From Zizania palustris (lineage: Eukaryota; Streptophyta; Magnoliopsida; Poales; Poaceae), in assembly GCA_019279435.1 (NCBI GenBank), contig JAAALK010000285.1:24832371-24896370 (forward strand): DNA of 64,000 nucleotides. Reading direction: 5' to 3'. This document shows, in pieces, positions 12,108 to 22,283 of the stretch. The notes under the pieces were generated by a model. The model was not told where the DNA came from, did no database searches, and saw only the letters and a list, made by a program, of their open reading frames with translations. The position numbers and the translations under genes are program-made. The first letter of the stretch is position 1, and each line of letters opens with the position of its first letter.

Positions 12108-13389
12108 TGTTGATAGCAAAAATTGGCATCAATGGTTAAGATTGTCAAAATATAAATTTTGGCAATTTGGGCCAAAAATACACATGTCCCAGGTCAAGCC
12201 GAAGCCCTATAGGGCCGAAGGACCATTGGGCTATGGGCTCCGAAAGCTTCTAGCCAGCCCACGGCCTTCGGCCAAGAAGCCTTCGGAGGCCCATGCCACC
12301 GAAGCTTCGACCTGAGGAGCGGGCTTCGACGGGCCTGGCCGAAGGCCCACTTCGGCAGAGATAGAGTTAGGCACGATTCTGACTGAGTTTTTATCTCTAT
12401 CTAGCCGAATTATAGCAGATTAGATCAGAGGTTTAGCCCCGATAAATAGAGAGGCGAAGCCAGTTCAGAGGCCCCCCAACAAAAATAAACACAAAGCCCT
12501 AGCTTTGAGTCACATTTACTTTATCTTTACTTTCTGTACCTCTTCGTGGGTTTGCATGGAAGCCCTCCGACGGCCACTTCGGAACAGTGGTAATCCTTGT
12601 TACTTTGCTTGTGAAGTATCCATTAATATACATAATAGATTGCTATCGCCTTGTTACTTCGCCTGTGAAGTATCCGCTAATCTGTGTAACAGATTGCTAC
12701 CTTCGCTCCTAGTGCAACACTTAGCAGAATTCGGTCCTCAGGCCGAATTAGTACTTCGAATCTTATCTGTTGCAGGATACCTACGTTCAGAGCTGCTTCG
12801 TCAGAGGTGTCCGGAGCAGAGAAATCGGTTTCGGAGGTTGTTAGAACACCCTTCGGCGAGATTGTTGCTTCTACTGCACGCTTCACCAATAGGTTTCATC
12901 ACGACAGGCTTCGTCACACTCGTACTCCGCTCCAGACGAAGTCACGCTTGGGTGTTTCGCTCGGGTCGTTACTCTATCTTGCTATATCAGAGACTTCACG
13001 CTGAACCCCGCTGTTCAGAGGTGACTGCCATGTCCAGATCCATTCGGAGTTCATCTTCGACCAGATCAGTCCGAACGCCAAAGGTACCCTTCGGCGAGGT
13101 ACTTCATGTCAGACGCCGAAGGTACACTTCGGCAACCCCTTCGCACCATACTTCGAAGCAAACAGGCTCCGACCGGTTTGCTGATTTACCCTGTTTAATA
13201 TATTTCTTTTGGCTAATTGGATTATTTTGTGTGATCTGATTGCCTGGCGACTCCACCCCCCTTACCACGGCTAAGGGTAGTCAGAACGTGACGTCGATAT
13301 TGTGTTATGATTACGCTTGTCCCTATGTATCTGCACACTTTTGGATCGTCGAACTGACCCAAGTGTTGGGGCACGTTTTCGTGTCAACA
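12108..13389 (+). repeat. G2 3' LTR (1282 bp)
   Basis: It begins TGTTGATAGC directly after a purine tract (GGCAGGGGGCATG, 12095-12107) and ends GTGTCAACA, so the ends TGTTGA/TCAACA are inverted. A TATA-like GATAAATAG lies at 12441-12449. The LTR is full of CTTCGG, CCGAAG and TTCGAA motifs, as in other elements of this window. Open frames within it (for example 12505-13239) are LTR sequence. Confidence 0.8.
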
Positions 13390-13550
13390 ACAACTTGATC
13401 ATATTATGCTAAAAAATAAAAAAATGATGAATGATGAAAAATGAAAATGAAATGAAAAGTATTTATCTTGTGCTAAAATTGAAAAGATCCAGGTGGGTTT
13501 GCATTGTCGTACTACTCTGTTCTATACTGCTTACCATAGCACTTTGGTAT

Positions 13551-15590
13551 TGTTGGACCGAAAACGGCGACCAGAGGGGGGTGAATGGGAGCTTTTAAAA
13601 TTTCGGGCTAAAAACAGCCTTCGGTTTTAATCCTGTCTTCTGCGGAACAGGCTTCGAACACTACCTTCGAAGGTCTGGTTCGGAGGTACTTCGACAGCTT
13701 CGAACACAGGCTTCGCAGGAGCAAAAGTTCGAAGCCAAGAAGACTTCGCTCCACTAACAACCCTGGAAAATCTACTCTGCTAAGTCAGTGTAGGCTCCGC
13801 ACACGGGGTGCTTCGAGCAGGCTTCGCACTTCACCCTTTGCAAGAGTGGACACCCCACTGAGGACTTCAACCAAGTACTTGGCAGCACCAACTGGTGCTG
13901 GGCTTCGTACACGAAGGTCTAAACGCACACAAACGGACTTCGCTAAGGGCTTCGACACAAGAAGCAAAACGGGCTTCGATCAGGGCTCCGCTAGTAAGCA
14001 GCGAGGTCTCGCCTCCTGTTACACAGAGCGACAGCACACTGAAAAACACACTTCGCACAAAATACCCTTCGCCTAGACAGGCTTCGGTGCACTATAACTA
14101 GCGAGGTATGTAACGCGAGCTCAAGCAAAAAGCACAAAGAAGCAGGGCTTCGCCGCTTGAACAAGGAACACTAAAAGATTGAACTCTGGATGAATACAGC
14201 GAGGTGTGTGGCTACAAGAGCTCAACAGTAAATGCTCAAAGTGTTAAATTTTACCTACCGAGCCCCCATATTTATAGCCCACAGTTCACCCAAAGGAAAT
14301 GACTACTTTACCCCTAGGGTTTACATTGGATTTGTCTCTACAGAACTAAGGGGTACAAAAGGTAGTCCAACTTTATTCTGGAGGCTTCTCTGTCAGCTTT
14401 GCAGAGGGGACAGCGTCAGCTTTTTGCAGAGCAGACGGTGTCAGCCTTTGCAGTCTTTGACCTTCTGCAGCCTCCCTTCGCACGCGAGGGTGCGGTAGCT
14501 TCGGCGAGAAGCCTTGAGCCTGGTGGCCTTCGCTTCGCCGAAGATGGCCTTCGATACAGTGACGGTTTTGAGCCGAAGCCTGTCAAAGCCCTTGGGCCTT
14601 CGCACCAACACCTCCAGAGTGGACCACCACGGCTTCGCAGCTACTCCCAGCTCGAACTCCGTCAGTCCGTGTACCGAAGCCATGCAGGCCGAAGTACCTC
14701 AAGACAACCACACTCCGGAGCTAGCCTCTCTCCGAAGCCTTTCACACTCCGAAGCCCCACCTTCGGAGTACCACCCTTCGAAGTCCCTCCTTCGTCCAAG
14801 GCCTCCGCATGAAGCATTCCATGAGCCCTTCGTCACAGTGTCTCTCCCCGAGCACACTCCTCGACGAGCCTCACCCGAACCATGCCTTCGATGCGCCTCG
14901 ACTTCTGAGACCTTCGTCGGGTACCTTAGAATGTCTCCCTCCAGAGCACACTTCGAACTCCTTGCCTCCGCAGAGGACTTGATCCGCCAAACTCCGAAGT
15001 TACTCCATTCGGAGTACCTTCGAAATGCCTCACTTCCGAGGACTTGTCTCGGAGTACCTTCAGCCGGAGCCACGCTCCGCACTCTCTGCCTTCACCTGGC
15101 ACGCCTCGACCCGAGGACCGACCCGAACCCCTTCGCAGCCACCGTGACGGAGCTCCCCGCTCCCCTGGCATCAAGCCTCCCGCTTGACCCAGGTTCACTT
15201 GCTACGAACCTTGTCCGTCGCCTCCGAAGTCCCTGCGCACCACAGACAAACAAACAAGTTTATCCAGTACTCCGGAGACCTCTCCGGGTTAGCAACCTCC
15301 GGCACACACTCCGGTGTACCGCCCAAAATACCGAGACCTCCGGTACGAACCCAGTCATCGTGTACTGTCGGACCCCTCCGACACGCACACTCCGCTGCAA
15401 CAGCTGCAGCAAGCAACCACCGAACACACTTCGGTGAAATCACCTCCGAACACCCTTCGGAGGTCCAACCTCCGAAACCCCTCCGGAGGTACCCTCCTCC
15501 GAACACCCTTCGGAGATACCCTTCAAACCAGAGGGTAAAAAGCCTGTCAATCACTCATCAGAAGCACTGAAACCAACCCTTGGTTTCTCA
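13551..15590 (-). repeat. S1: solo LTR of a SIRE-like copia element, reversed
   Basis: The insertion is flanked by the 5-bp duplication GGTAT (13546-13550 and 15591-15595). Read on the minus strand it starts TGAGAAACCAAG, like the LTR at 16209. It ends with the complement of 13551-13590, which corresponds to the LTR end seen at 36190-36231 (ACCCATTCACCCC...GGTCGC...TTTTCGGTCC). No primer site, purine tract or second LTR is present, so it is a solo LTR left by LTR-LTR recombination. It is packed with CTTCGG, CTTCGAA and CCGAAG motifs. Open frames such as 14514-15437 fall wholly inside and look like by-products of that composition. Confidence 0.82.
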
Positions 15591-16208
15591 GGTATCAACT
15601 GGGACATTGAAGTGTATACCAAGATCAATGCCTTAAGCTTATGATGGTTTCAACCTAGGCTTGGCTTGGTCGGTTAGCATAAGGTTGACTCCCATATCAA
15701 GTTTGTTGCAGCTCCTTGTAGTGGGATATGCTTATCTGGTCAGTATTTGATTAGCTTTTGCATCTATTACCTTTCCATGTCTAGTATACTAGTCTGAGTA
15801 GTGATGCTTTTATTTGCTAAAACTTAAAAATGCTTGCTCTTGCTTTTACTTAGATTGTATACATTTGAGATTGTCATATAATTGGCTAGAACAACATTTG
15901 AGGCACAATGCTTGTTTGTATTGTAATTGGACTTAATCATATTCCAAAAGCATTGCATTTCCACTTTATACACTGATCTCATGTTGCTATCTTGATGTCT
16001 GCATTGCCAAATAGGTAGAGTTCATGTAATTTTGATGCCTAATTGAGTTTTTAAGGTAGCTTTGTCTTTAAGTTTTATTCTATCATCCTTTTTCAAGTGA
16101 CATGCCTCTTTTTGCTCTATCTAGAGATTTCATGGTCACTTGTGTGCTGAACTTGTTTTTAATCTTCTTTTGTCTTGGAATTGTCAATGCACTCATCAAG
16201 GGGGAGAT

Positions 16209-16454
16209 TGAGAAACCAAGTGAGGTTCTTACTGTGGTTCCAGTTTTATGATGAGTGATTGACGAAGTTGGCCATGGTGATTGTTGGATGCTTATGTATG
16301 GGTTGCATGGAGGTGTGTGTTTGTGCTTGTCTTGTGTGTGCAGGGTTGAGATACTTGTCAACTGTTGATGGCAAGTGATTAAGGTTAGATAGGGAGTCTA
16401 ATGCCAGATGGTCGAGGATGCCAGTCATGCCTAGCCGCAGGCTGCTTGCTGTTG
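16209..16454 (+). repeat. C1 3' LTR, first ~246 bp
   Basis: It starts TGAGAAACC after the purine tract and shares GATGAGTGATTGAC with the start of S1. It is cut off near 16455, where a reversed LTR-like sequence begins. No target duplication is visible at this junction, so it is likely a recombination or deletion breakpoint. Confidence 0.65.
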
Positions 16455-17089
16455 ATTTCGACAGAGATAAAAACACGACGACAACAGAAAGAAAAACGAA
16501 CACCGTGAAAAACCTTGCGATGCACTGTAGATTGATCTCGAAAAAATAACAGTCAACCCTAACCCTAAGGGGTTGGGGCCTATTTATAAGCAGCCCACTA
16601 ATAAAGGAAAAGACAAATTTACCCCTAGGGTAAATTACACTAAATCTAAAAATAAAATTCGAAATTACTAAAATACCCTTAGAATATTCCACTGACTCGA
16701 TTAACAATTATTGTGGACTTAAATACTGAATATTAAAATCCTAAATAAAGATAATCATCGGTTGTCAGTTTTGCGCCGAAATTGACAAAGTGTCCACCGT
16801 CTTCGCACCGGGTACCCAGATTGGGCCGACTCAATCCCTCGCCGCCCGTGTACCTGAGTCAAACCCCGGTCAACAGTCTAGTGTATCCTCTGCCGCTCCT
16901 AGCCCATGTACTCGGATTGGGCTAGCCCGACTCCATGGCTCCTCTGCCCGGCTATCGCTCGCTGCCCGTGTACCTGAGTCACATGCGCCCTAGACACGGC
17001 AGGTCTTCATGTCTCCTCTTTTACTTCCGTTGACAATCACTCGTCACATCTCGAGCCATAAGGCCCATGCTCTTCAACATGGTTTTTCA
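16455..17089 (-). repeat. C2 3' LTR or LTR fragment (635 bp)
   Basis: On the minus strand it starts TGAAAAACC right after a purine tract and holds two copies of a ~107-bp unit (GTACCTGAGTC...) that also occurs in other LTRs here. A minus-strand TATAAATA is at 16581-16588. The first ~530 bp parallel the C4 LTR. The last ~100 bp, ending GAAATCAACA, do not match and lack the expected LTR end, so it is either truncated or belongs to a different subfamily. Confidence 0.65.
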
Positions 17090-17672
17090 ATCTCCCCCTT
17101 GATGAGTGCATTGTCAACACCCTCTTCAGCAATTCTTCAGAACCTGCAAAACATGTGGAAACACGAAAACAAAAACAAAAACAAAAGAAAATAGAAAGAA
17201 GAATAATAAAAGTTTAACCTTAATGACCAAAAGCCAAACAAAAGCAAGGAAACGATCATTATGGTTAACCAAAAATAAAGACTCAAAAACACGTGCAATC
17301 TCAGAACTACCAACAAGGATATGAGTAAAGGCAAAAGAGACTAAAAAACTCCCCTGAAATAAATCCCAGAGAAAGCCAAAAATGTCCCCTAAACTCCAAA
17401 ATTTCTCCCCCTTGTTGACAATTGAACTCACATAGACACAAACTCCCCCTGAAATGCAGTTCCCCCTCAAAATATGACATGAATGCAAATGGGGTGTAGG
17501 TGGAGTGTAAAAAGCATGCTTCTTAGATAGGATTGACTGCAATTACAACATCTAATAAGTATAGCAAAAGATATACTATCTAAGATACATGACATGATCG
17601 GTGCAAGAGATGATATCTAAATAGAGTCATTAGCTTGCATTTTTCGATTTTTGCAAACAAAAGCATCACCAC
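17090..17672 (-). other. C2 3' non-coding region with purine tract (part 1)
   Basis: The minus strand matches C4 at about 42950-43310 and 50939-51139. It includes the purine tract at 17090-17100 and several extra AGGGGGAG-like blocks near 17408, 17440 and 17460. No open frame of note is present. The last five bases (17668-17672, ACCAC) are the left target duplication of G3. Confidence 0.75.
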
Positions 17673-18167
17673 TGTTGGCGTAAAAGATTACGCTAACAGG
17701 TTTCTGTAGAAGAGAAACTAACAAACGAAGTGTTTGCGAAAGGAACTGTTCTAAGCCTCCGAAAGGATAATAACTTAGAATAGTTCGAATGTGTGTATTG
17801 AATAACTTGTATTCGGTCCCTATTACAGGGTGAAATGGGGGGTATTTATAGGTCCAAACATTAAGGAAAAGACCTATTTACCCCTCTATTACAACCGACA
17901 TAGTGGAAACTATTCGGTTCCCTTAATAGGGCTAAAATGGTAAAAGACTAATCTAATCAGAAAGAAGATAAGTCTTCCATCTTAGCTGGCAGAAAAGATC
18001 TTGGAGGGCCTTAGTTCGAAGATGTACTTCGAACCAATGCCTATCTTCGTACTTCGAACTTGGTTCCGGGTATCTTCGAAGATGATTGTCTGGGAACCTT
18101 CGAATCCGCTGTCTGTCTTTATGTTGCTTCGGCAATAACCCCGAAGATGAGATATTTTCCCCCAACA
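17673..18167 (-). repeat. G3 3' LTR (495 bp)
   Basis: It runs from TGTTGGCGTAA to CCCCCAACA on the + strand. The first 26 bp form a near-perfect hairpin (TGTTGGCGTAA / TTACGCTAACA, loop AAGA). A minus-strand TATAAATA is at 17843-17850. It differs from the other copy only at the positions in AGGAACTG/AGGAATTG and GATGATTG/GATGATCG. Confidence 0.95.
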
Positions 18168-18495
18168 GTAGCCCCTCGAATATGCTTCTCCATCTGACCT
18201 ATAACGTTAGGAGAGCAGTATACGGAAGGAAAAGATAACCAAACATAGGGGTTATTGGTTTTTATTTTATCTCCGAAATGCATGAAGATATGAACTTCGA
18301 ATCAGTCTTAAGGTAATTGCTTTTCGAACTATCTTAGAACCGACTCAAGAAGTTTGAAAGTCTTTTAGACTTAGAGAAAATAGCCGTTAAGTTTCTGTTT
18401 CCAACAGAAACTATAGCAGGCGCTAATTTCGTAAGAGGAGTAACGGCAGGAATGCGAAACGACATGGATTAACGGTAAAAAAGCAAAGTCTGGGC
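18168..18495. other. G3 segment between 3' LTR and antisense gene, with purine tract
   Basis: The minus strand has GAGGGGCTAC at 18168-18177 next to the LTR, the Tat-type polypurine tract. The rest is AT-rich, with no gene, and would act as the upstream region of the + strand gene. Parts of it resemble 52594-52920 of G5. Confidence 0.75.
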
Positions 18496-18503
18496 TATAA
18501 ATA
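18496..18503 (+). promoter_or_regulatory. TATA box of the G3 antisense gene
   Basis: TATAAATA in the context GGGCTATAAATAGG lies 126 bp upstream of ATG 18622. Equivalent boxes are at 52924 in G5 and 44632 in G4, again in GG/CC-flanked context. Conservation in three diverged elements supports a real promoter separate from the LTR promoter. Confidence 0.75.
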
Positions 18504-18621
18504 GGAGGTCTAGAAGTTACCCAGTTACCTTTTCACCACATTCTCGCAATCCAAAACTTTTCGAGCCCTTTGAGTTCTTGAGCCCTAGCCTCCATTTCCT
18601 CAGAGCAATCCGACGACTGCA

Positions 18622-21600
18622 ATGGTGAAGACTAAGGGATCTGCACCTCCGTCGGCCTTGGCTCGGCAGCAGGCGGCCGCAGCAATAGCGGCGGCAGCGT
18701 TTGGCGACACCTCCGATGCCGGCGGCGACATCCATGGCGGCAGGGGGGAGAAATCCCCAAATCGCTGATGACCAAGGTCTGTGCCCGCCATCGACCAAGT
18801 ATTTGGATCAATCTTTTGAGTTGGGGCCTTCTACCTGCAAGAGAGAGTCTTTGGCAATCACAGCGGGGGAAAAATTAGTAATGGAGTTATGATTCGGAAG
18901 CCGGGCAAAGAATCGATTCCATTACCAAGACCCGGAGAAGTAGTAGTATTCGAAGCTTTCTTCGAAGCTGGCTTGGGCCTTCCTGCTGTAGACTTCCTGG
19001 CTGAGGTATTGGATCTGTTTCATGTAACCCTCCCCCAATTATCTCCGAATGCAGTAGCTAGGTTAGCTATCTTCGAATGGGCGCCGAGAGCCGAAGGTTG
19101 TGAGGGGAGGGCAGAAATCTTCGCTGCACTTCATAGAGCGACTTGCCAGCCGAAGACCTTCGTAGGCTCTGGAGGTGAAAAAGTGGTAATATCCTTCGGC
19201 TCTATCAACTTTAGGCTTCGGGACGAATATGCCCTTCAGTTTCCTGCCAAGGCCATCAATGCTAGATGGTACACTGATTGGGTCCTGAGATGGTTCTATG
19301 CCGAAGTTGGAGCGAGCAGTCCTCTAGCTGGCCCCCTTAAAGAAATTCAATTCCGGAAAGAAGCTTTAGTGCAACCCAACGAAGGCCAGCTCGAATCTCG
19401 TCTTAATCTGCTTCAGAAAATTAGCCGAAGGTTAAGCATGCGGGACTTAGCCGAAGAATTCCTCGGACTGCAAATTCCTCCGTTGATGGCCAACTGGCCT
19501 ATCGTCTTCGAGGATGATTCGGAAGGCGGTCTTCGCAAGATCAACTTAACTTCGAGCCCTGCAGGTAACTTCGAAACCAACATGCATTGTACATATTTAC
19601 TTCGAAGAAAGACTAACTTGAATTATTTTTTAGCTTCTTCAGCCCCCATTACTTCAGAGCAAATTGTAAGGGCTTCGGAGAAGATTTTGGGTGCCCCAAC
19701 TCCGACTGAAAAAGAATGGCGAATTAAATTGGTCGGGAGTTGGGAAAGGTTTAACAGAGTATGGGGAATGTTGGAGTTGACTCCGCCCCCTCTGATGGAC
19801 TGGGTGTCTCTGGAGAAAGGACCCAAGAAAAGAATGGCTGAAGCCGGAGCTTCGAGCTCCGCAAGGACTCCGATGAAGAAGGTGGCTCGGAAGCCAAAAA
19901 ATCTCGCACCTTCGAATCCTGCGCCTTCAAGCTCAAGAACCTCAATCTCTGGTTCTAAAGAAGATGAAGGTATATTATTAGTGAGATTGATTGATGAAGA
20001 TGCAGCTCAACGAAATATTCACATTGAAGATACTGCAGGTATGCCGGAGCCCCAAGCTAACATTGAAGAAGTGAGAGCTCCGGATACTCAAGAAGAGCAA
20101 ATCGAAGCCCCTATGGGCGAAGATGAAGTTGAAGTTCCTACAACTTCAGTTGTGGAGGAAGGGAGGACTGCTCACGGAGATACTCCGACAGCAGAAAATT
20201 TAACTGTGGATTCAGATGATGACTTCACCTTCGATCCTCCGAGCAGTCCAGTGCTCGATCTCCCGCAGAATGTCGAAGGTAAATTTCGCATAATTCTTTA
20301 TCATTTTCTGCAAAATTATACAATGTATAATATTTTTGTTTTTGCAGAGCCTCCTGCTGTAGAAGTACATCACGAAGACACAATTCAAAGGCCTTCGACA
20401 ACTTCGGAGCCGCACCCGGAGGTCACTCAACAGGGGCCTGGAAGGGGTAAAAGGCACATAGAGCCTCTCCCTACTCAAGGATCAACTTCGTCTGAGTCAA
20501 CAGATGAAAGTGAATCAACTGAGGGGGGGCCATCTTCGGAAGTTCCAAGGACCTCAGGAGAACGCTCTGGACCTTCATCAAGCGGGGATGACCAAAGGGC
20601 TTCGGAAATGCTCCCTCTTTTGACTCCTTTTTTGGAGCCAACTGGGCTTCGGACTCTGCTCAAACCTTTAGGTCGAATGAGTTGCAAAGTCGGGGAGACA
20701 GAGCTGGTAGAAAAATTAAGCAGGGCGAAGAGTTCGGAGATTAACGTTGCCCTGGAACGAGCAGCCTACCAGGTACGGAGCACCTTCGAGCCAATATCTT
20801 TAGCAAATTGTATTGGGTTCGAAGTATATCTTCGAACCAGCAGCAAATTATACATGAATAATTTCTTACTTTAGTTTTTTCTTTTCTCAGCAAGCAGTCT
20901 TGGCTCGCGCTGCAACTTTATCAAGCGAGAATGAAATTGCTCAGCTTCGGGAAGAAAATGAAGCTCTTAAACGCAACTTATATTTCTCCGAAGCTAGAGT
21001 ACTTCAAATGGATAATATGATTTCAACGGAGCGCAGGGCCAGACAAGGCTTGGAGGCTGCTAATAAGGAGTTCGAAGCAGAAAGAATTGTGCTTCGGGCT
21101 GAAATTGAAAAGATGCGGTTGGAGCATGCTAGTGCTGGGTCCGAACTTGTAAGGCTCCAAGAGGAAACTAGCCAACTCCTAAACCAGAAGAAAGATCTAA
21201 TTACGGAGAATGCTAGGATTTCCGGAGTTTTGGCAGAAACGACTTCGAGCAAGGATGCACTAATTGAAGAAAAACTCAAGTCGGAGAAGGTGGCTACGGA
21301 GGTCATCGAACAGATGCTAGGTGTTCTGGAGTACTTCGGTACTACTGGATCACTTCCTTCGGATGACAATGTGACTCTGCTGCGCCGGTTAAAGAGGATC
21401 CAAGGAGCAGCGAAGCAAATGAAGACGGCAGGCATGCGTTATGGAGAACTCTCCGGACAAGTGTCTGCCCTCGAATTACTTCGTTACTACGAGGATTTGG
21501 GCCGAACAATCACTCCGAGCGCAGAGGGCTCCATTACCTTCGACGACGAGCGGCTTTTGAATCCTTCCGAAGGCGTGACTGCCGCCTGGCGAGCCTTTCA

Positions 21601-22283
21601 AACCTCATGGAGAGCCGAAGGTCGTTCCGCGATCAAGGCTTGGATCGATGAAGGCCAACGCCAGAAGCAAGCTCGGAGCCAAGCTTCGAGCAGTCAGCCT
21701 CCTCCGAACCCGCAGGTTTAGGAATTATTTAGGATTTTTTGACTATGTAAAGCTCATGTTTGTAAACATTTATCAATGAAAATCTTGTTTGTTATATTTT
21801 TAGGCTTTGCCTCTTATGGAAGACATCGAAGTGTTAGAGCTTAACAACGAACTTCGCTCGTTATGGAACACCTTCGAACTTCTAAAGAGTTATAAGCGTC
21901 CTCGATTTCTTATTCCTCGAGATGACTCCGGCGTAATTGCGCCCGAAGTAATCAAAGACGTATTGTCTTATATCAAAAAGGAAGAGAAAGAGGTTAACGC
22001 AAACACCTCGTCTTCTGAAGACACTATTTGGTCTGAAGACGAAGGTGAAACTCGAAATAAAAGATCTGAAGATCTTAGAAGCTGGGAAAGAAGCCCCGAG
22101 CGACTTCGAACTTGGGCCGAGCTTCAACAAGAGCAGAAGGATTTTAGAGCTTCGAAGGGGAGGAAGAGAGTTAAACGTAAAGTTCTTAGAACTTCTGATG
22201 TTGGAACTAGTCGTTCCACCCCTAGCTCTCGGGACCGAAGAGGTCTCCGATTCCTTCTTGGTATAGATACCAATTTTTCATAG
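18622..22283 (+). CDS. G3 antisense five-exon gene, gypsy-type transposon domain and coiled coil
   Basis: Predicted exons are 18622-19564, 19634-20278, 20348-20772, 20891-21715 and 21804-22283. Every intron is GT...AG, 69-118 bp, with phases 1,1,0,0, and the frame is continuous through all junctions. Introns 1 and 2 are multiples of three and could also be read through. Exon 1 encodes a domain with VVVFEAFFEAGLGLP, LPQLSPNAVARL and RAEGCEGR, which from memory resembles the plant 'putative gypsy type transposon' family (Pfam PF04195). Exons 2-3 are acidic and Ser/Pro/Glu-rich. Exon 4 is a long coiled coil (~20930-21300). Exon 5 is charged and basic at its end. Two frameshifts in the first ~85 codons (near 18695 and 18870) break the N-terminus; ATG 18889 could start a shorter protein. 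No catalytic motif is visible and the function is unknown. Confidence 0.75.
20816..20838. repeat. Perfect inverted repeat in intron 3 of the G3 antisense gene
   Basis: GGTTCGAAG and CTTCGAACC flank a five-base TATAT loop. It lies in the part of intron 3 (118 bp) that is missing from the 73-bp intron 3 of G5, so it is an addition or a retained extra segment. Confidence 0.8.

Larger units (their letters stand above)
7418..13389 (+). mobile_element. G2: decayed Tat-type Ty3/gypsy element, 3' part
   Basis: This + strand gypsy element has pol in the order protease, RT, additional RNase H, integrase, then a 1282-bp LTR. The additional RNase H between pol and integrase is characteristic of the Tat lineage. 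Its left end is cut by G1, which seems to have inserted into its gag region, so the 5' LTR would lie left of the window. It carries many stops and frameshifts and a deleted first RNase H. It is inserted in copia sequence (C1) that resumes at 13390. Confidence 0.82.
13390..16454 (+). mobile_element. C1: SIRE-like copia element, 3' end only, split by solo LTR S1
   Basis: 13390-13550 plus 15591-16208 match, in order, the 3' non-coding region of C4 (about 42540-42760 and onwards). Shared landmarks are GATCCAGGTGGGTTTG, CTGCTTACCATAG and the run near TTGGTCGGT...AGCATAAGG. A purine tract AAGGGGGAGAT at 16198-16208 precedes the start of an LTR (TGAGAAACC) at 16209. No coding sequence of this element is in the window; G2 sits at its left edge and C2 at its right. 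Confidence 0.75.

Noticed and set aside
12505..13239. 244-codon + strand open frame
   Set aside because: It falls inside the G2 LTR with no similarity to known proteins and is rich in motif-derived residues.
14514..15437. 307-codon + strand open frame
   Set aside because: It falls wholly inside solo LTR S1, antisense to it, with Ser/Pro/Thr-rich translation produced by repeated CTTCGG-type motifs.
16550..16575. Two CCCTAA units resembling plant telomere repeat
   Set aside because: There are only about two units, inside an LTR just beyond the TATA box. The related LTRs have CCCTAGGG variants at the same place, so it is not a telomere or telomere-healing site.
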